A stretch of 6,008 bases of DNA from Fimbriimonadaceae bacterium. Its GTDB lineage: Bacteria; Armatimonadota; Fimbriimonadia; Fimbriimonadales; Fimbriimonadaceae. The position numbers were made by a program, and so were the translations under genes. The stretch covers positions 1-6,008 of the forward strand of contig JALHPH010000110.1 of the NCBI GenBank assembly GCA_022842565.1, in the 5' to 3' direction. Of the stretch, positions 1 to 5,945 are shown piece by piece; position 1 is the first letter of the stretch, and each line of letters starts with the position of its first letter. Below the pieces are notes generated by a model. That model was given only the letters and a program-made list of their open reading frames with translations, was not told the DNA's origin and searched no databases.

Positions 1-405
1 GGGCTCAAACGGAACAAGGAAGACGGACAGCGCTATCGCCGTGAGCGCGCATAACAACAGGAACGAGACCCAAGAAACCGCGATCGCGCCTAGGAGCTTT
101 CCGAAAAGCAAGTCGAACCGGGTGATCGGCCTCGAAAGAAGCGGATAGAGCGTGCGATTCTTGATCTCATCCGGCACAAGACGCGCCGTGGTCACGACGG
201 CCAGGACCGTCGAAAACGCCCCGAGGACCGTCGCGGCGAGGTCCTTGGCAAAGGACTCAAGACCAGAAAATCCAAAGAACCCGATCGCCCCTGCGGCAAT
301 CAGGATCACGAACCCAAGGATGGCCACCACCCAAAGGTCCTTTCGTCGAATTGATTCCAGCACGACGCCGCGTGCCAACGCTTTCCAAATGAAGATTTTG
401 TTCAT
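1..405 (-). CDS. ABC-2 type transporter permease, 3' end cut by window edge
   Basis: This is the N-terminal 135 residues of an integral membrane permease; the gene continues past the left edge. It should form the membrane channel of an exporter with the ATPase encoded just upstream. The translation shows a short cytoplasmic start (MNKIFIWKALARG), a hydrophobic segment at about 24-45, a second at 56-73, and a third at 106-130. Between the second and third lies the segment PDEIKNRTLYPLLSRP (78-93), followed by a GK near 102. This acidic-x-RTLYPLLSRP-x-x-R pattern is typical of ABC-2 type permeases of the ABC2_membrane families. The ATG overlaps the ATPase TGA as ATGA (402-405), and GAGGG sits 4 bases upstream as a ribosome binding site, so translation is probably coupled. 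The substrate cannot be inferred. The reading frame is open to base 1. Confidence 0.85.
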   Translation of the reverse strand, partial: MNKIFIWKALARGVVLESIRRKDLWVVAILGFVILIAAGAIGFFGFSGLESFAKDLAATVLGAFSTVLAVVTTARLVPDEIKNRTLYPLLSRPITRFDLLFGKLLGAIAVSWVSFLLLCALTAIALSVFLVPFEP

Positions 406-1310
406 GCTGCCCTCGCAATTGCATCGATGAAATAGGCCTCGAGCGAACCCTCTTGTGCGACCACATTGACGATGGTCCCGCTGTCCTTCTGAACTCGTTG
501 AATTGCTTCTAAAAGCCGCTGTTTGTCCTCGAAACTTGCACAAATCGTGTCGCCCTCGTGGGTTAGGTCGTCGGTCAGCCCGATCATGCTGGCGTTGCCT
601 TGGAATGCGAGTTCATACCGGCGGAGCTCTTCTTTCAGCGCATCCACGCGGCGCTCTTCGATCAGTCGCCCACGGTGGATCAGCAGAATGCGGTCGCAGA
701 GCATTTCGACTTCGGCGAGTTCGTGAGAAGAGAAGAATAGGGTCGCGCCCTGGCGCTGCTTTTCTTTCAGCAGCATACGGAGCTCTTGCCGCCCGACAGG
801 GTCCAAACCGCTGGTCACTTCATCGAGCACCAGAATCCTTGGCTCGCCCAGCAGGCTCTGCGCGATTCCGACACGCTGCAACATGCCCTTACTCAGCTGG
901 CGGTTTTGGAGCCGCATCGCGCCGCCCATGCCGACCTGCTCCAACAGGTCCTCAGCTTCCTTGCGCAAGGATGGTCCGCGAAGTCCTTGGAGCTCGCCAT
1001 AAAGCGTCAGTGTTTCCAGTGGAGTCAGGAACGGGTAGTACATCGCGACTTCGGGCAGATAGCCCACTTTGCGACGCGCTTCGGGGTCGGTGCTTGGCAC
1101 TTCATCCAGCCAGCAGTTCCCGGCGTGAGGCGAGACAAACCCCATGATGGCCTTGAGCGTGGAGCTTTTTCCGGCGCCATTTGGGCCCAGAAACCCGACG
1201 ATTTCGCCCGGCATCACTTCCAACGAAAGCTGCTTCACCGCTTCGATGTTTCGATTCTTCTTGTCTTGGTAGCGAACGACCAAGTCTTCAACGCGAATGG
1301 CTGCATTCAT
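402..1310 (-). CDS. ABC transporter ATP-binding protein (ABC-2 export type)
   Basis: A 302-residue cytoplasmic ATPase that should power the adjacent permease. Motifs in order: Walker A GPNGAGKSS (42-50), Q-loop region GYLPE (83-87) with Glu where many ABC ATPases have Gln, signature LSKGMLQR (139-146) in place of LSGGQ, Walker B ILVLDEVTSGLDP (159-171) with Asp163 and Glu164, and switch His196 in SSHELAE. The YLPE and SKGM variants are usual in the exporter branch that pairs with ABC-2 permeases. Val replaces the common Pro in LDEPT. Residues after about 225 form the C-terminal accessory region seen in this branch. I chose the ATG at 1308-1310 because the family fold begins at once (IRVEDLVVRY). 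A TTG 33 codons upstream would add unrelated residues and nearly reach the carA start. No good Shine-Dalgarno precedes this ATG. The substrate is unknown. Confidence 0.93.
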   Translation of the reverse strand: MNAAIRVEDLVVRYQDKKNRNIEAVKQLSLEVMPGEIVGFLGPNGAGKSSTLKAIMGFVSPHAGNCWLDEVPSTDPEARRKVGYLPEVAMYYPFLTPLETLTLYGELQGLRGPSLRKEAEDLLEQVGMGGAMRLQNRQLSKGMLQRVGIAQSLLGEPRILVLDEVTSGLDPVGRQELRMLLKEKQRQGATLFFSSHELAEVEMLCDRILLIHRGRLIEERRVDALKEELRRYELAFQGNASMIGLTDDLTHEGDTICASFEDKQRLLEAIQRVQKDSGTIVNVVAQEGSLEAYFIDAIARAA

Positions 1311-1411
1311 CCTATCTTGGATTCTTGGAGACCACTCGCAAAAACTACAGGGCAGATGCGAGCTTTTGCGGGCCAGAACCTCAAGTAAACGGGTATCACT
1401 CCCCTTCAAGA
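1311..1411. promoter_or_regulatory. Divergent ABC ATPase / carA intergenic region with an inverted repeat
   Basis: This 101-base gap must hold the promoters for both carA and the ABC operon unless these lie inside the opposite gene. It contains an inverted repeat, CTCGCAAAA (1335-1343) against TTTTGCGGG (1364-1372), with one G-T pair and a 20-base spacer. Inside the spacer, GCGAG (1358-1362) is an exact alternative partner for CTCGC (1335-1339), so two mutually exclusive stems are possible. On the minus strand AAGAAT (1326-1321) lies exactly 10 bases before the ATPase ATG and resembles a -10 box. I see no convincing promoter for carA and no clear Shine-Dalgarno before its ATG. No PyrR- or ArgR-type site could be recognised with confidence. 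Confidence 0.3.
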
Positions 1412-2530
1412 ATGAGCGTGCCTGCCTATCTAGTTCTCAGCGATGGCTCCGTTTTTCAGGGGAAAGCGTTGGGCGCATTAGGCGACACGGTTGGCGAGGT
1501 CGTTTTCAACACCGGAATGACCGGTTACCAAGAGATCCTCACCGACCCCAGCTACGCTGGTCAAATCGTCACGCTCACCTATCCGCTGATCGGCAACTAC
1601 GGCATCAACGCCGACGATTTTCAGTCGGAGGTACTCCAGCCCACCGGTCTGGTTGTGGGCGAGGCTTGCGAGATTCCGAGCAACTGGCGGGCGAACTACA
1701 GCCTTCATGACTTTCTCGCATCGCGCGGGTTCGTGGGCATTTCGGGGGTCGATACCCGAGCACTGACCCGGAAAATCAGGAGCCAGGGCGTCACCCTGGG
1801 CGCGATTAGCTACCAGAGCGCAGACCATGCCCGCGGCCACCTCATGAGCGCCAAGCTCTACGATGAACTCGATTTTGTGCAGCAGGTTTCAACGCGAAGC
1901 CCCTATGCTTGGGGTCACGAAGGCAAAATCGCCTTCGGGAGCGATAAAGAGGGATACCGCCACCGGATCGTGGCAATCGATTGCGGCCTGAAGCACAACA
2001 TTCTTCGCCGCTTCGCCGCGCTGGGAGTGCAATCGGTGGTACTGCCCCATTGGGCCACCGCCGACGATGTTCTTGCCCATGAACCGGATGGTCTCCTCCT
2101 TTCGCCCGGTCCCGGCAACCCCGAACGCCTCGAAAGCGTCGTGAAAACAACACAAGATTTGCTCGGAAAGTTGCCCATTTTCGGTATTTGCCTGGGTAAC
2201 CAAGTGCTATGCCGCGCGATCGGGGGTCGGACATACAAACTCAAGTTCGGGCATCGCGGGTCGAACCACCCAGTCAAGGACCTTCTGGATGGGACGGTCA
2301 CCATCACTGCCCAAAACCACGGCTACGCCATAGACCGAGACTCACTACAGAGCACCGGCGCGGAGATCACGCAAGTGAATCTGAACGACGATACCGTTGA
2401 AGGGATTCAAGTTCGCGAAGCCATGGCGAGTAGCATTCAATATCACCCCGAAGCCGCTCCTGGCCCTTGGGATTCGCGCAAGTACTTTGTTCGATTCGTC
2501 GAGCAGATGGCCGCCCACGCCAAGCGCTAA
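1412..2530 (+). CDS. carA: Carbamoyl-phosphate synthase small (glutaminase) subunit
   Basis: A 372-residue protein, close to the 382 of E. coli CarA. It hydrolyses glutamine and passes ammonia to CarB, which makes carbamoyl phosphate for pyrimidines and arginine. The N-terminal CarA-specific domain is clear: LVLSDGSVFQGKALG (7-21), then VVFNTGMTGYQEILTDPSYA (30-49). ISGVDTRALTR (110-120) also matches the family. The class I glutaminase domain follows: SPGPGNP (231-237), nucleophile Cys260 in GICLGNQ, KFGHRGSNHPVKD (278-290), TAQNHG (299-304), and His345 with Glu347 in YHPEAAPGP, completing the Cys-His-Glu triad. The one oddity is Asn263 where GICLGHQ is usual. The ATG at 1412 gives the normal N-terminus; an in-frame upstream extension to 1181 is antisense to the ATPase gene and is not family sequence. 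carB is not adjacent, because the next gene converges on this one. Confidence 0.97.
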   Translation: MSVPAYLVLSDGSVFQGKALGALGDTVGEVVFNTGMTGYQEILTDPSYAGQIVTLTYPLIGNYGINADDFQSEVLQPTGLVVGEACEIPSNWRANYSLHDFLASRGFVGISGVDTRALTRKIRSQGVTLGAISYQSADHARGHLMSAKLYDELDFVQQVSTRSPYAWGHEGKIAFGSDKEGYRHRIVAIDCGLKHNILRRFAALGVQSVVLPHWATADDVLAHEPDGLLLSPGPGNPERLESVVKTTQDLLGKLPIFGICLGNQVLCRAIGGRTYKLKFGHRGSNHPVKDLLDGTVTITAQNHGYAIDRDSLQSTGAEITQVNLNDDTVEGIQVREAMASSIQYHPEAAPGPWDSRKYFVRFVEQMAAHAKR

Positions 2531-3222
2531 CCCGGCCAGACTCCACGATAAACATGAACGGCGGGCCCGCTGAGCCGCCAATCGCGAGTCACCCTCAGTG
2601 CCCCTCCAGGCATTCGGATCGTCGCCTGCGGGGCATCGGGATTCTGCAAAAACCAGGATGCCGCGACGGCTGTGGCACCGGTCCCACAAGCCTGCGTGGA
2701 ACCGGCTCCGCGCTCCCAGGTCAGTACGCGGATTCCGTCTTCGCACGGCTCGGATGAGTGGACATTGGCGTCGAGCTGTACGGATAGTTCACGCAACTCG
2801 GCCAACTCGGCTGACCGCCAAAGAACAAGGTGCGGGTTTCGAACGCTCCAGCGCTCGCCGCCAGCCTCGTGCCCGAGCAAAACAGGCTCATCCATCTGAA
2901 CCTGAAACTCTTCACCCACCCGCGCCAATGTCAGCGGCCCACCGCGCAATTTCACCTCCCAAGTAGATGCGCTTGGTTCAAGATCCGCCAGCCACCGCGC
3001 GACGCAGCGCAGGCCGTTGCCGCAGTGGCTGGCCTCCGATCCGTCCGAATTCCAAATGCGCAGAGCAAAATCACTGGAGAACGCAATCAGGCCATCCGCG
3101 CCGATGGCGCTGCGATTACAAAGCCGGACCGCCAATTCACTTTGATCCAAACCAAAAACGGCCTCGGCATCGACCAAAATGAAGTCGTTGCCGAGGCCGT
3201 GGAGCTTGTCAAAAACGATCAA
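2527..3222 (-). CDS. dapF: Diaminopimelate epimerase, short form, TTG start
   Basis: A 231-residue epimerase converting LL- to meso-diaminopimelate, the penultimate step of the DAP lysine pathway and the source of the peptidoglycan cross-linking residue. The two catalytic cysteines are present: Cys67 in SHCGNGLRC and Cys179 in TQACGTGAT. Supporting motifs are [11 protein letters not shown] (4-14), GADGLI (41-46), IWNSDGSE (56-63), NPHLV (129-133), Asn153 in DANVHSS and the Glu-Arg pair of WERGAGST (169-176). Ser175 stands where the family usually has Glu (GET). Usual length is about 270-280; the shortage lies mainly between the cysteines, 112 residues apart here against 144 in H. influenzae DapF (Cys73/Cys217). 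The start is TTG at 3222, overlapping the hfq TGA as TTGA. It places the FxKxHGLGNDF motif correctly at the N-terminus. The TAG stop overlaps the carA TAA. It is the last gene of miaA-hfq-dapF. Confidence 0.95.
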   Translation of the reverse strand: MIVFDKLHGLGNDFILVDAEAVFGLDQSELAVRLCNRSAIGADGLIAFSSDFALRIWNSDGSEASHCGNGLRCVARWLADLEPSASTWEVKLRGGPLTLARVGEEFQVQMDEPVLLGHEAGGERWSVRNPHLVLWRSAELAELRELSVQLDANVHSSEPCEDGIRVLTWERGAGSTQACGTGATAVAASWFLQNPDAPQATIRMPGGALRVTRDWRLSGPAVHVYRGVWPG

Positions 3223-3494
3223 TCGACCGGTTCTTCGCGGCGGCGGTGCTCTCCGCCCTCTTCGTCATCGCGCTCACGGCCACCGATCGGCCGTGCTGGA
3301 ACAATACTGGTGATCGCATGCTTATAAACGAGCTGCGTCGGTTTGCCGGGGGTGTCCAGCATCACCGTAAACGCGTCGAAACCGCGCACGTTTCCGCGCA
3401 GTTGAACTCCACCCATCAAATAAATGGTGACGCCAATTCCTTCTTTGCGCACCTGGTTGAGGAACATGTCCTGCAAATTAATAGATTTTGCCAT
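3219..3494 (-). CDS. hfq: RNA chaperone Hfq with a charged C-terminal tail
   Basis: A 91-residue Sm-like protein, expected to form a hexameric ring that binds mRNAs and small RNAs. It aligns with E. coli Hfq from [13 protein letters not shown] (1-13). The Sm1 region covers [21 protein letters not shown] (22-42) and Sm2 is [12 protein letters not shown] (55-66). Gln8, Asp9, Tyr25, Phe39, Asp40, Lys58 and His59 match RNA-binding or structural positions of the family. Differences: Ala41 replaces the Gln41 of E. coli, the rim RRER becomes RKEG (16-19), and the loop before Sm2 is two residues longer (TPGKP). The tail (71-91) is almost all charged, with DDEE followed by HRRREE. AAGGA lies 9 bases before the ATG and overlaps the miaA stop region. 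hfq follows miaA as in many proteobacteria, with a 13-base gap, and overlaps dapF by 4 bases. Confidence 0.97.
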   Translation of the reverse strand: MAKSINLQDMFLNQVRKEGIGVTIYLMGGVQLRGNVRGFDAFTVMLDTPGKPTQLVYKHAITSIVPARPIGGRERDDEEGGEHRRREEPVD

Positions 3495-3499
3495 CTAAA

Positions 3500-3507
3500 G
3501 TTATCCT
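3500..3507 (-). promoter_or_regulatory. Shine-Dalgarno site for hfq
   Basis: On the minus strand the 13-base miaA-hfq gap reads AGGATAACTTTAG before the hfq ATG. Together with the last A of the miaA TAA stop it makes AAGGA. This is the clearest ribosome binding site in the window and sits about 9 bases from the start codon. Because it touches the miaA stop codon, ribosomes ending on miaA could help initiation on hfq. Confidence 0.6.
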
Positions 3508-4410
3508 TTATATGAGCGCACCTTTTGCGAGGAGAACCTCTACGCAGTGCCTCTCGATTTCTTCTAACGTTTGCTCGGCCCCAATACGCACCAAATTCGG
3601 TTCCGACCTAAGCCAAGTGTTCTGGCGCTTTGCATATTGACGCGTTTCAAGCGTAATATTGTGCATTGTTTCCGGCCATTCCGCATGGCCAAGAATGCAC
3701 TCGACGAGCGGAATGTACCCAATTGCTCGCATCGCAGGAGCATCCTTCGCCACGCCATTTGCCAAATGCCGCTCCACCTCTTCGCGCCAACCGCGCTCCA
3801 TCATCTGATTTACGCGCGCGGCCAGCTTGGGTTCCAGTGCTTCTAAGCTGATGGACAAACCGAGCTTCAGTTTCTGAAATTCCGGGAGTGTCAAGGTAAT
3901 GGGCTGAGAGGGTGCCAGCGCCCTCTCGAGCGCGCGAGAAACCCTGAGCGGGTTCTGCCAATCGACATCAGCATTGGGGTTCGCATCAAGTAGCCGCCGC
4001 TGCAGGCCCTCGATGCCCTCCGCCGCACGCCACTGCTGGACTTGCTCCCTCAGAGCGGGGTCTGGCGCGGTGCCCAGGTCGGCATACTCCTCCATCAGCG
4101 CCCTGATATAGAGGCCCGTCCCACCGACCAACACGACCGACTGTCCGCGCTCCCAGCATTCCAAAAGAGCCGTGAGGGCATCCAGTACGAATTCGCCGAC
4201 GCCATACCACTCGTGCGGATCCTTTAGATCAAGCAGTTTGTAGGCGGGCCGGTTTTCGGGCTTATTGGTGCCGATGTCGAATCCACGGTAAACCTGGAAG
4301 GCATCGGCATTCACGAGCTGTGCACCGAGACGCTCGGCGAGCGCCTCGGCCACCGCAGATTTGCCTGAGCCCGTCGGGCCCATCAGGGCAACCAACCAAG
4401 GCGCTGACAT
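3508..4410 (-). CDS. miaA: tRNA dimethylallyltransferase (isopentenyltransferase)
   Basis: A 300-residue enzyme (E. coli MiaA has 316) that transfers a dimethylallyl group to N6 of A37 in tRNAs reading codons that start with U; MiaB often methylthiolates the product. Motifs in order: P-loop GPTGSGKS (11-18), NADAFQVYRGFDIGTNKP (34-51) with the catalytic Asp36, LLDLKDPHEWYGVGEF (59-74), VGGTGLYIRAL (95-105), NPLRVSRALE (153-162), MRAIGYIPLVE (227-237) and TRQYAKRQNTWLR (256-268). All lie in the family order. Ala37 replaces the Ser that commonly follows the catalytic Asp (DSxQVY). The ATG at 4408-4410 gives the expected N-terminus. No Shine-Dalgarno is visible; instead CATACT on the minus strand ends 10 bases before the ATG and may be a -10 box. 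This is the first gene of the miaA-hfq-dapF cluster and diverges from kdsB. Confidence 0.97.
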   Translation of the reverse strand: MSAPWLVALMGPTGSGKSAVAEALAERLGAQLVNADAFQVYRGFDIGTNKPENRPAYKLLDLKDPHEWYGVGEFVLDALTALLECWERGQSVVLVGGTGLYIRALMEEYADLGTAPDPALREQVQQWRAAEGIEGLQRRLLDANPNADVDWQNPLRVSRALERALAPSQPITLTLPEFQKLKLGLSISLEALEPKLAARVNQMMERGWREEVERHLANGVAKDAPAMRAIGYIPLVECILGHAEWPETMHNITLETRQYAKRQNTWLRSEPNLVRIGAEQTLEEIERHCVEVLLAKGALI

Positions 4411-4438
4411 CGTGCTGACAAGTATGATGCAAGTTCAG
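4411..4438. promoter_or_regulatory. 28-base miaA/kdsB divergent start region with overlapping -10-like boxes
   Basis: The two divergent start codons are separated by only 28 bases. The centre reads AGTATGAT. TATGAT (4423-4428) matches five of six bases of the -10 consensus for kdsB, and CATACT on the other strand (4426-4421) matches four of six for miaA. Each box is followed by exactly 10 bases before its own ATG. Transcription would then begin within a few bases of each start codon, giving near-leaderless mRNAs, which fits the absence of Shine-Dalgarno sites here. No -35 element is evident at normal spacing for kdsB. The alternative is that the real promoters lie inside the opposing genes. 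Confidence 0.4.
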
Positions 4439-5176
4439 ATGGAATTGGTCATCGTCATTCCGGCGCGCATGGGCGCTACTCGATTTCCCGGCAAGCCGCT
4501 CGCCGATTTGGCGGGCAAACCGATGGTTCAGTGGGTGGTGGAGGCCGCCCGGGGCGCCCAGATCACCGAGCGCATTATCGTCGCGACGCCCGATCCCGAG
4601 ATCGTGGAGGTGGTGGAAGCGCTGGGCGCCGAGGCGATGCTCACCCGCCACGATCACGCGACTGGCACTGACCGCATTGCCGAAGTGGCAGAGCGAGTCG
4701 ATGCGGAAATTTTTGTGAATGTTCAAGGCGACGAACCGCTCATGCGATCCGAGTCGATCCGCGCTCTGGTTCAACCGATGCTAGCCGATTCCAGCATCCA
4801 GATGGCCAGCGTGTATTGCCACTGCGAACCCAGCGAGCTAGACCAAGCGGCGGTTGTGAAGGTCGTCACCGACTTAGCCGGCGACGCCCTCTACTTTTCA
4901 CGCCACGCGATTCCATTTGAACGGCAAGCGCGAGTCATCCCGGTCAAAAAGCACTTGGGGCTGTATGCCTATCGCCGCGAAGCGCTGATGGCTTTTGCGG
5001 GTTGGCCGATGGGCGACCTAGAGACCGCCGAGAGCCTTGAGCAGCTGCGCTTTATGGAGCACGGCATTCGCATCCGAATGTCTGAAGTGCCGCCATCCGA
5101 ATTGGCCGTGGATACTCCCGAGCAAGCCGACGAAGTCCGCCGCATTCTAGCGGCGCGAGCGGCGCAAGTGCCATAG
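4439..5176 (+). CDS. kdsB: 3-deoxy-manno-octulosonate cytidylyltransferase (CMP-Kdo synthetase)
   Basis: A 245-residue cytoplasmic enzyme (E. coli KdsB has 248) that activates Kdo with CTP to CMP-Kdo, the donor for the inner core of lipopolysaccharide. Motifs: IPARMGATRFPGKPL (7-21) for nucleotide binding, RHDHATGTDRIAEV (70-83), FVNVQGDEP (92-100) with metal ligand Asp98, SRHAIPFER (154-162), KKHLGLYAYRR (170-180), ETAESLEQLR (195-204) and VDTPEQADEVR (224-234) with Asp225 as the likely second metal ligand. Three in-frame ATGs are close together (4424, 4427, 4439). I chose 4439 because MELVIVIPAR matches the family N-terminus exactly; the earlier ones add MMQVQ. A start at 4361 would overlap miaA by 50 bases and is unlikely. 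The 3' end overlaps the convergent VanZ-like gene by 30 bases. No other Kdo genes are adjacent, but the gene itself argues for a diderm host with LPS. Confidence 0.96.
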   Translation: MELVIVIPARMGATRFPGKPLADLAGKPMVQWVVEAARGAQITERIIVATPDPEIVEVVEALGAEAMLTRHDHATGTDRIAEVAERVDAEIFVNVQGDEPLMRSESIRALVQPMLADSSIQMASVYCHCEPSELDQAAVVKVVTDLAGDALYFSRHAIPFERQARVIPVKKHLGLYAYRREALMAFAGWPMGDLETAESLEQLRFMEHGIRIRMSEVPPSELAVDTPEQADEVRRILAARAAQVP

Positions 5177-5833
5177 GCCCAAAAACGCAGCGGCCCCAGC
5201 CGCATCCAAAACAAAATCGAGCGCCGATCCGGAACGGTAGGGCGTGAAGAGTTGCCTTGACTCGTCAAAGGCGGCGATACCTAGCGTCCACAGCGCTGCC
5301 GCCAGGATCGGTCGTGGATTACGGTCGTGGTCGCAAACCCGAACGGCAAGAGCTGCCATCACTCCGTAATAGAAAAAGTGGATGCCCTTGCGAATCCACC
5401 AAACCACGACCTCGGCCTGAGTAGAGCTGATGCCAAGCAATCGAGCAAACCAATCGCCCCAGCCCCCTGCTCCGCCTGAGCCGCCGCTCACCAGCCCGAT
5501 AGCGAAGACCCATAACAAGAAAATAGCCCATACCGGCACTGGCGCATACCGCCGGAAAAGAGCCATCGCGCAGGCCACCAAAGGCACGGTCATGCTCCAC
5601 CATGGGCTGACCCCCCAATGCGGCAACCACAAACTGAGCGGCGTCATGATCGCAAGACCAGTCACCAGAACCGCAAGTCGATGCGGTTCCCAACGTCCGA
5701 GAAAACTGCAAACCAGCCCTGTGATCGCCAGTAACGGCAATGCCACGCGAAGTTCCAGAGCACGAGGATGCTGGGCCACCGCCAGGCACGCTAAGAGCCA
5801 GAATTCGAGCCCAATCCACCGTTCGCGAAGCAT
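5147..5833 (-). CDS. VanZ-like integral membrane protein
   Basis: A 228-residue, strongly hydrophobic protein with about six predicted membrane segments: roughly 8-20, 29-45, 52-71, 77-93, 100-117, then a C-terminal group at 143-165, 175-189 and 205-222. The C-terminal part carries the VanZ-like pattern: WWIRKGIHFFYYGVMA (145-160), then FDESRQLFTPYR (189-200) and SALDFVLDAAGAAAFLG (203-219). The same ExxQxFxPxR...D...NxxGxxxG logic is seen in VanZ, a teicoplanin-resistance accessory protein. Most chromosomal homologues have no proven function, so this should not be read as antibiotic resistance. A glycine-rich loop (GGSGGAGGWG, 117-126) lies before the VanZ-like core. I chose the ATG at 5831-5833; a TTG at 5852-5854 would add seven residues and is possible. 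No normal Shine-Dalgarno is present. The last ten codons are antisense to the kdsB 3' end. Confidence 0.82.
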   Translation of the reverse strand: MLRERWIGLEFWLLACLAVAQHPRALELRVALPLLAITGLVCSFLGRWEPHRLAVLVTGLAIMTPLSLWLPHWGVSPWWSMTVPLVACAMALFRRYAPVPVWAIFLLWVFAIGLVSGGSGGAGGWGDWFARLLGISSTQAEVVVWWIRKGIHFFYYGVMAALAVRVCDHDRNPRPILAAALWTLGIAAFDESRQLFTPYRSGSALDFVLDAAGAAAFLGLWHLRRSRR

Positions 5834-5945
5834 GTGCCAACCATTGTCCCCCAATACCTAGCACAAGGCATGGAACGCATTGTGTCACTTTCCAGTTGAA
5901 ACACATGAAAATTGGGCAAGAATTGGCCCAAAATGGAATTCACTC
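5834..5945. promoter_or_regulatory. Divergent intergenic region with candidate promoter and palindrome before the lipoprotein gene
   Basis: For the plus-strand gene, TTGAAA (5896-5901) and AAGAAT (5918-5923) are separated by 16 bases and resemble -35 and -10 boxes (five and four of six matches). A 6-base inverted repeat, TTGGGC (5912-5917) and GCCCAA (5926-5931) with an 8-base spacer, straddles the -10 box, the position expected for a repressor site. GGAA (5935-5938) is a weak ribosome binding site 7 bases before the ATG. TGTGT (5881-5885) and ACACA (5901-5905) form a second, looser repeat. For the VanZ-like gene, GACAAT on the minus strand ends 9 bases before its ATG. All of this is read by eye only. 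Confidence 0.33.

Noticed and set aside
503..1147. Long open frame on the plus strand opposite the ABC ATPase
   Set aside because: It is rich in Arg, Ser, Pro and Cys as expected for a shadow of a GC-rich gene, and the opposite strand carries a full set of ABC motifs.
1311..1409. 33-residue N-terminal extension of the ABC ATPase from a TTG at 1409
   Set aside because: The extra residues have no family character, nearly reach the carA ATG, and the ABC domain begins normally after the ATG at 1310.
1181..1411. 77-residue N-terminal extension of CarA
   Set aside because: It runs antisense through the ABC ATPase coding sequence, and the family N-terminus begins at 1412.
2560..2579. Hairpin GGCGG/CCGCC with the 10-base palindrome GCGGGCCCGC about 30 bases after the carA stop, considered as a terminator
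   Set aside because: There is no T-run after it and the bases encode the DapF C-terminus, so GC-rich coding constraint explains it well enough.
4361..4438. 26-residue N-terminal extension of KdsB from 4361
   Set aside because: It overlaps the miaA P-loop coding region, and the KdsB fold starts at MELVIVIPAR.
4262..4774. Minus-strand open frame across the miaA/kdsB junction
   Set aside because: It lies over two well-supported genes in the wrong frame and shows no recognisable domain.
5147..5833. VanZ-like gene read as a glycopeptide-resistance determinant
   Set aside because: No vanH, vanA or vanX-type genes are nearby, and VanZ-like proteins are widespread without resistance roles.
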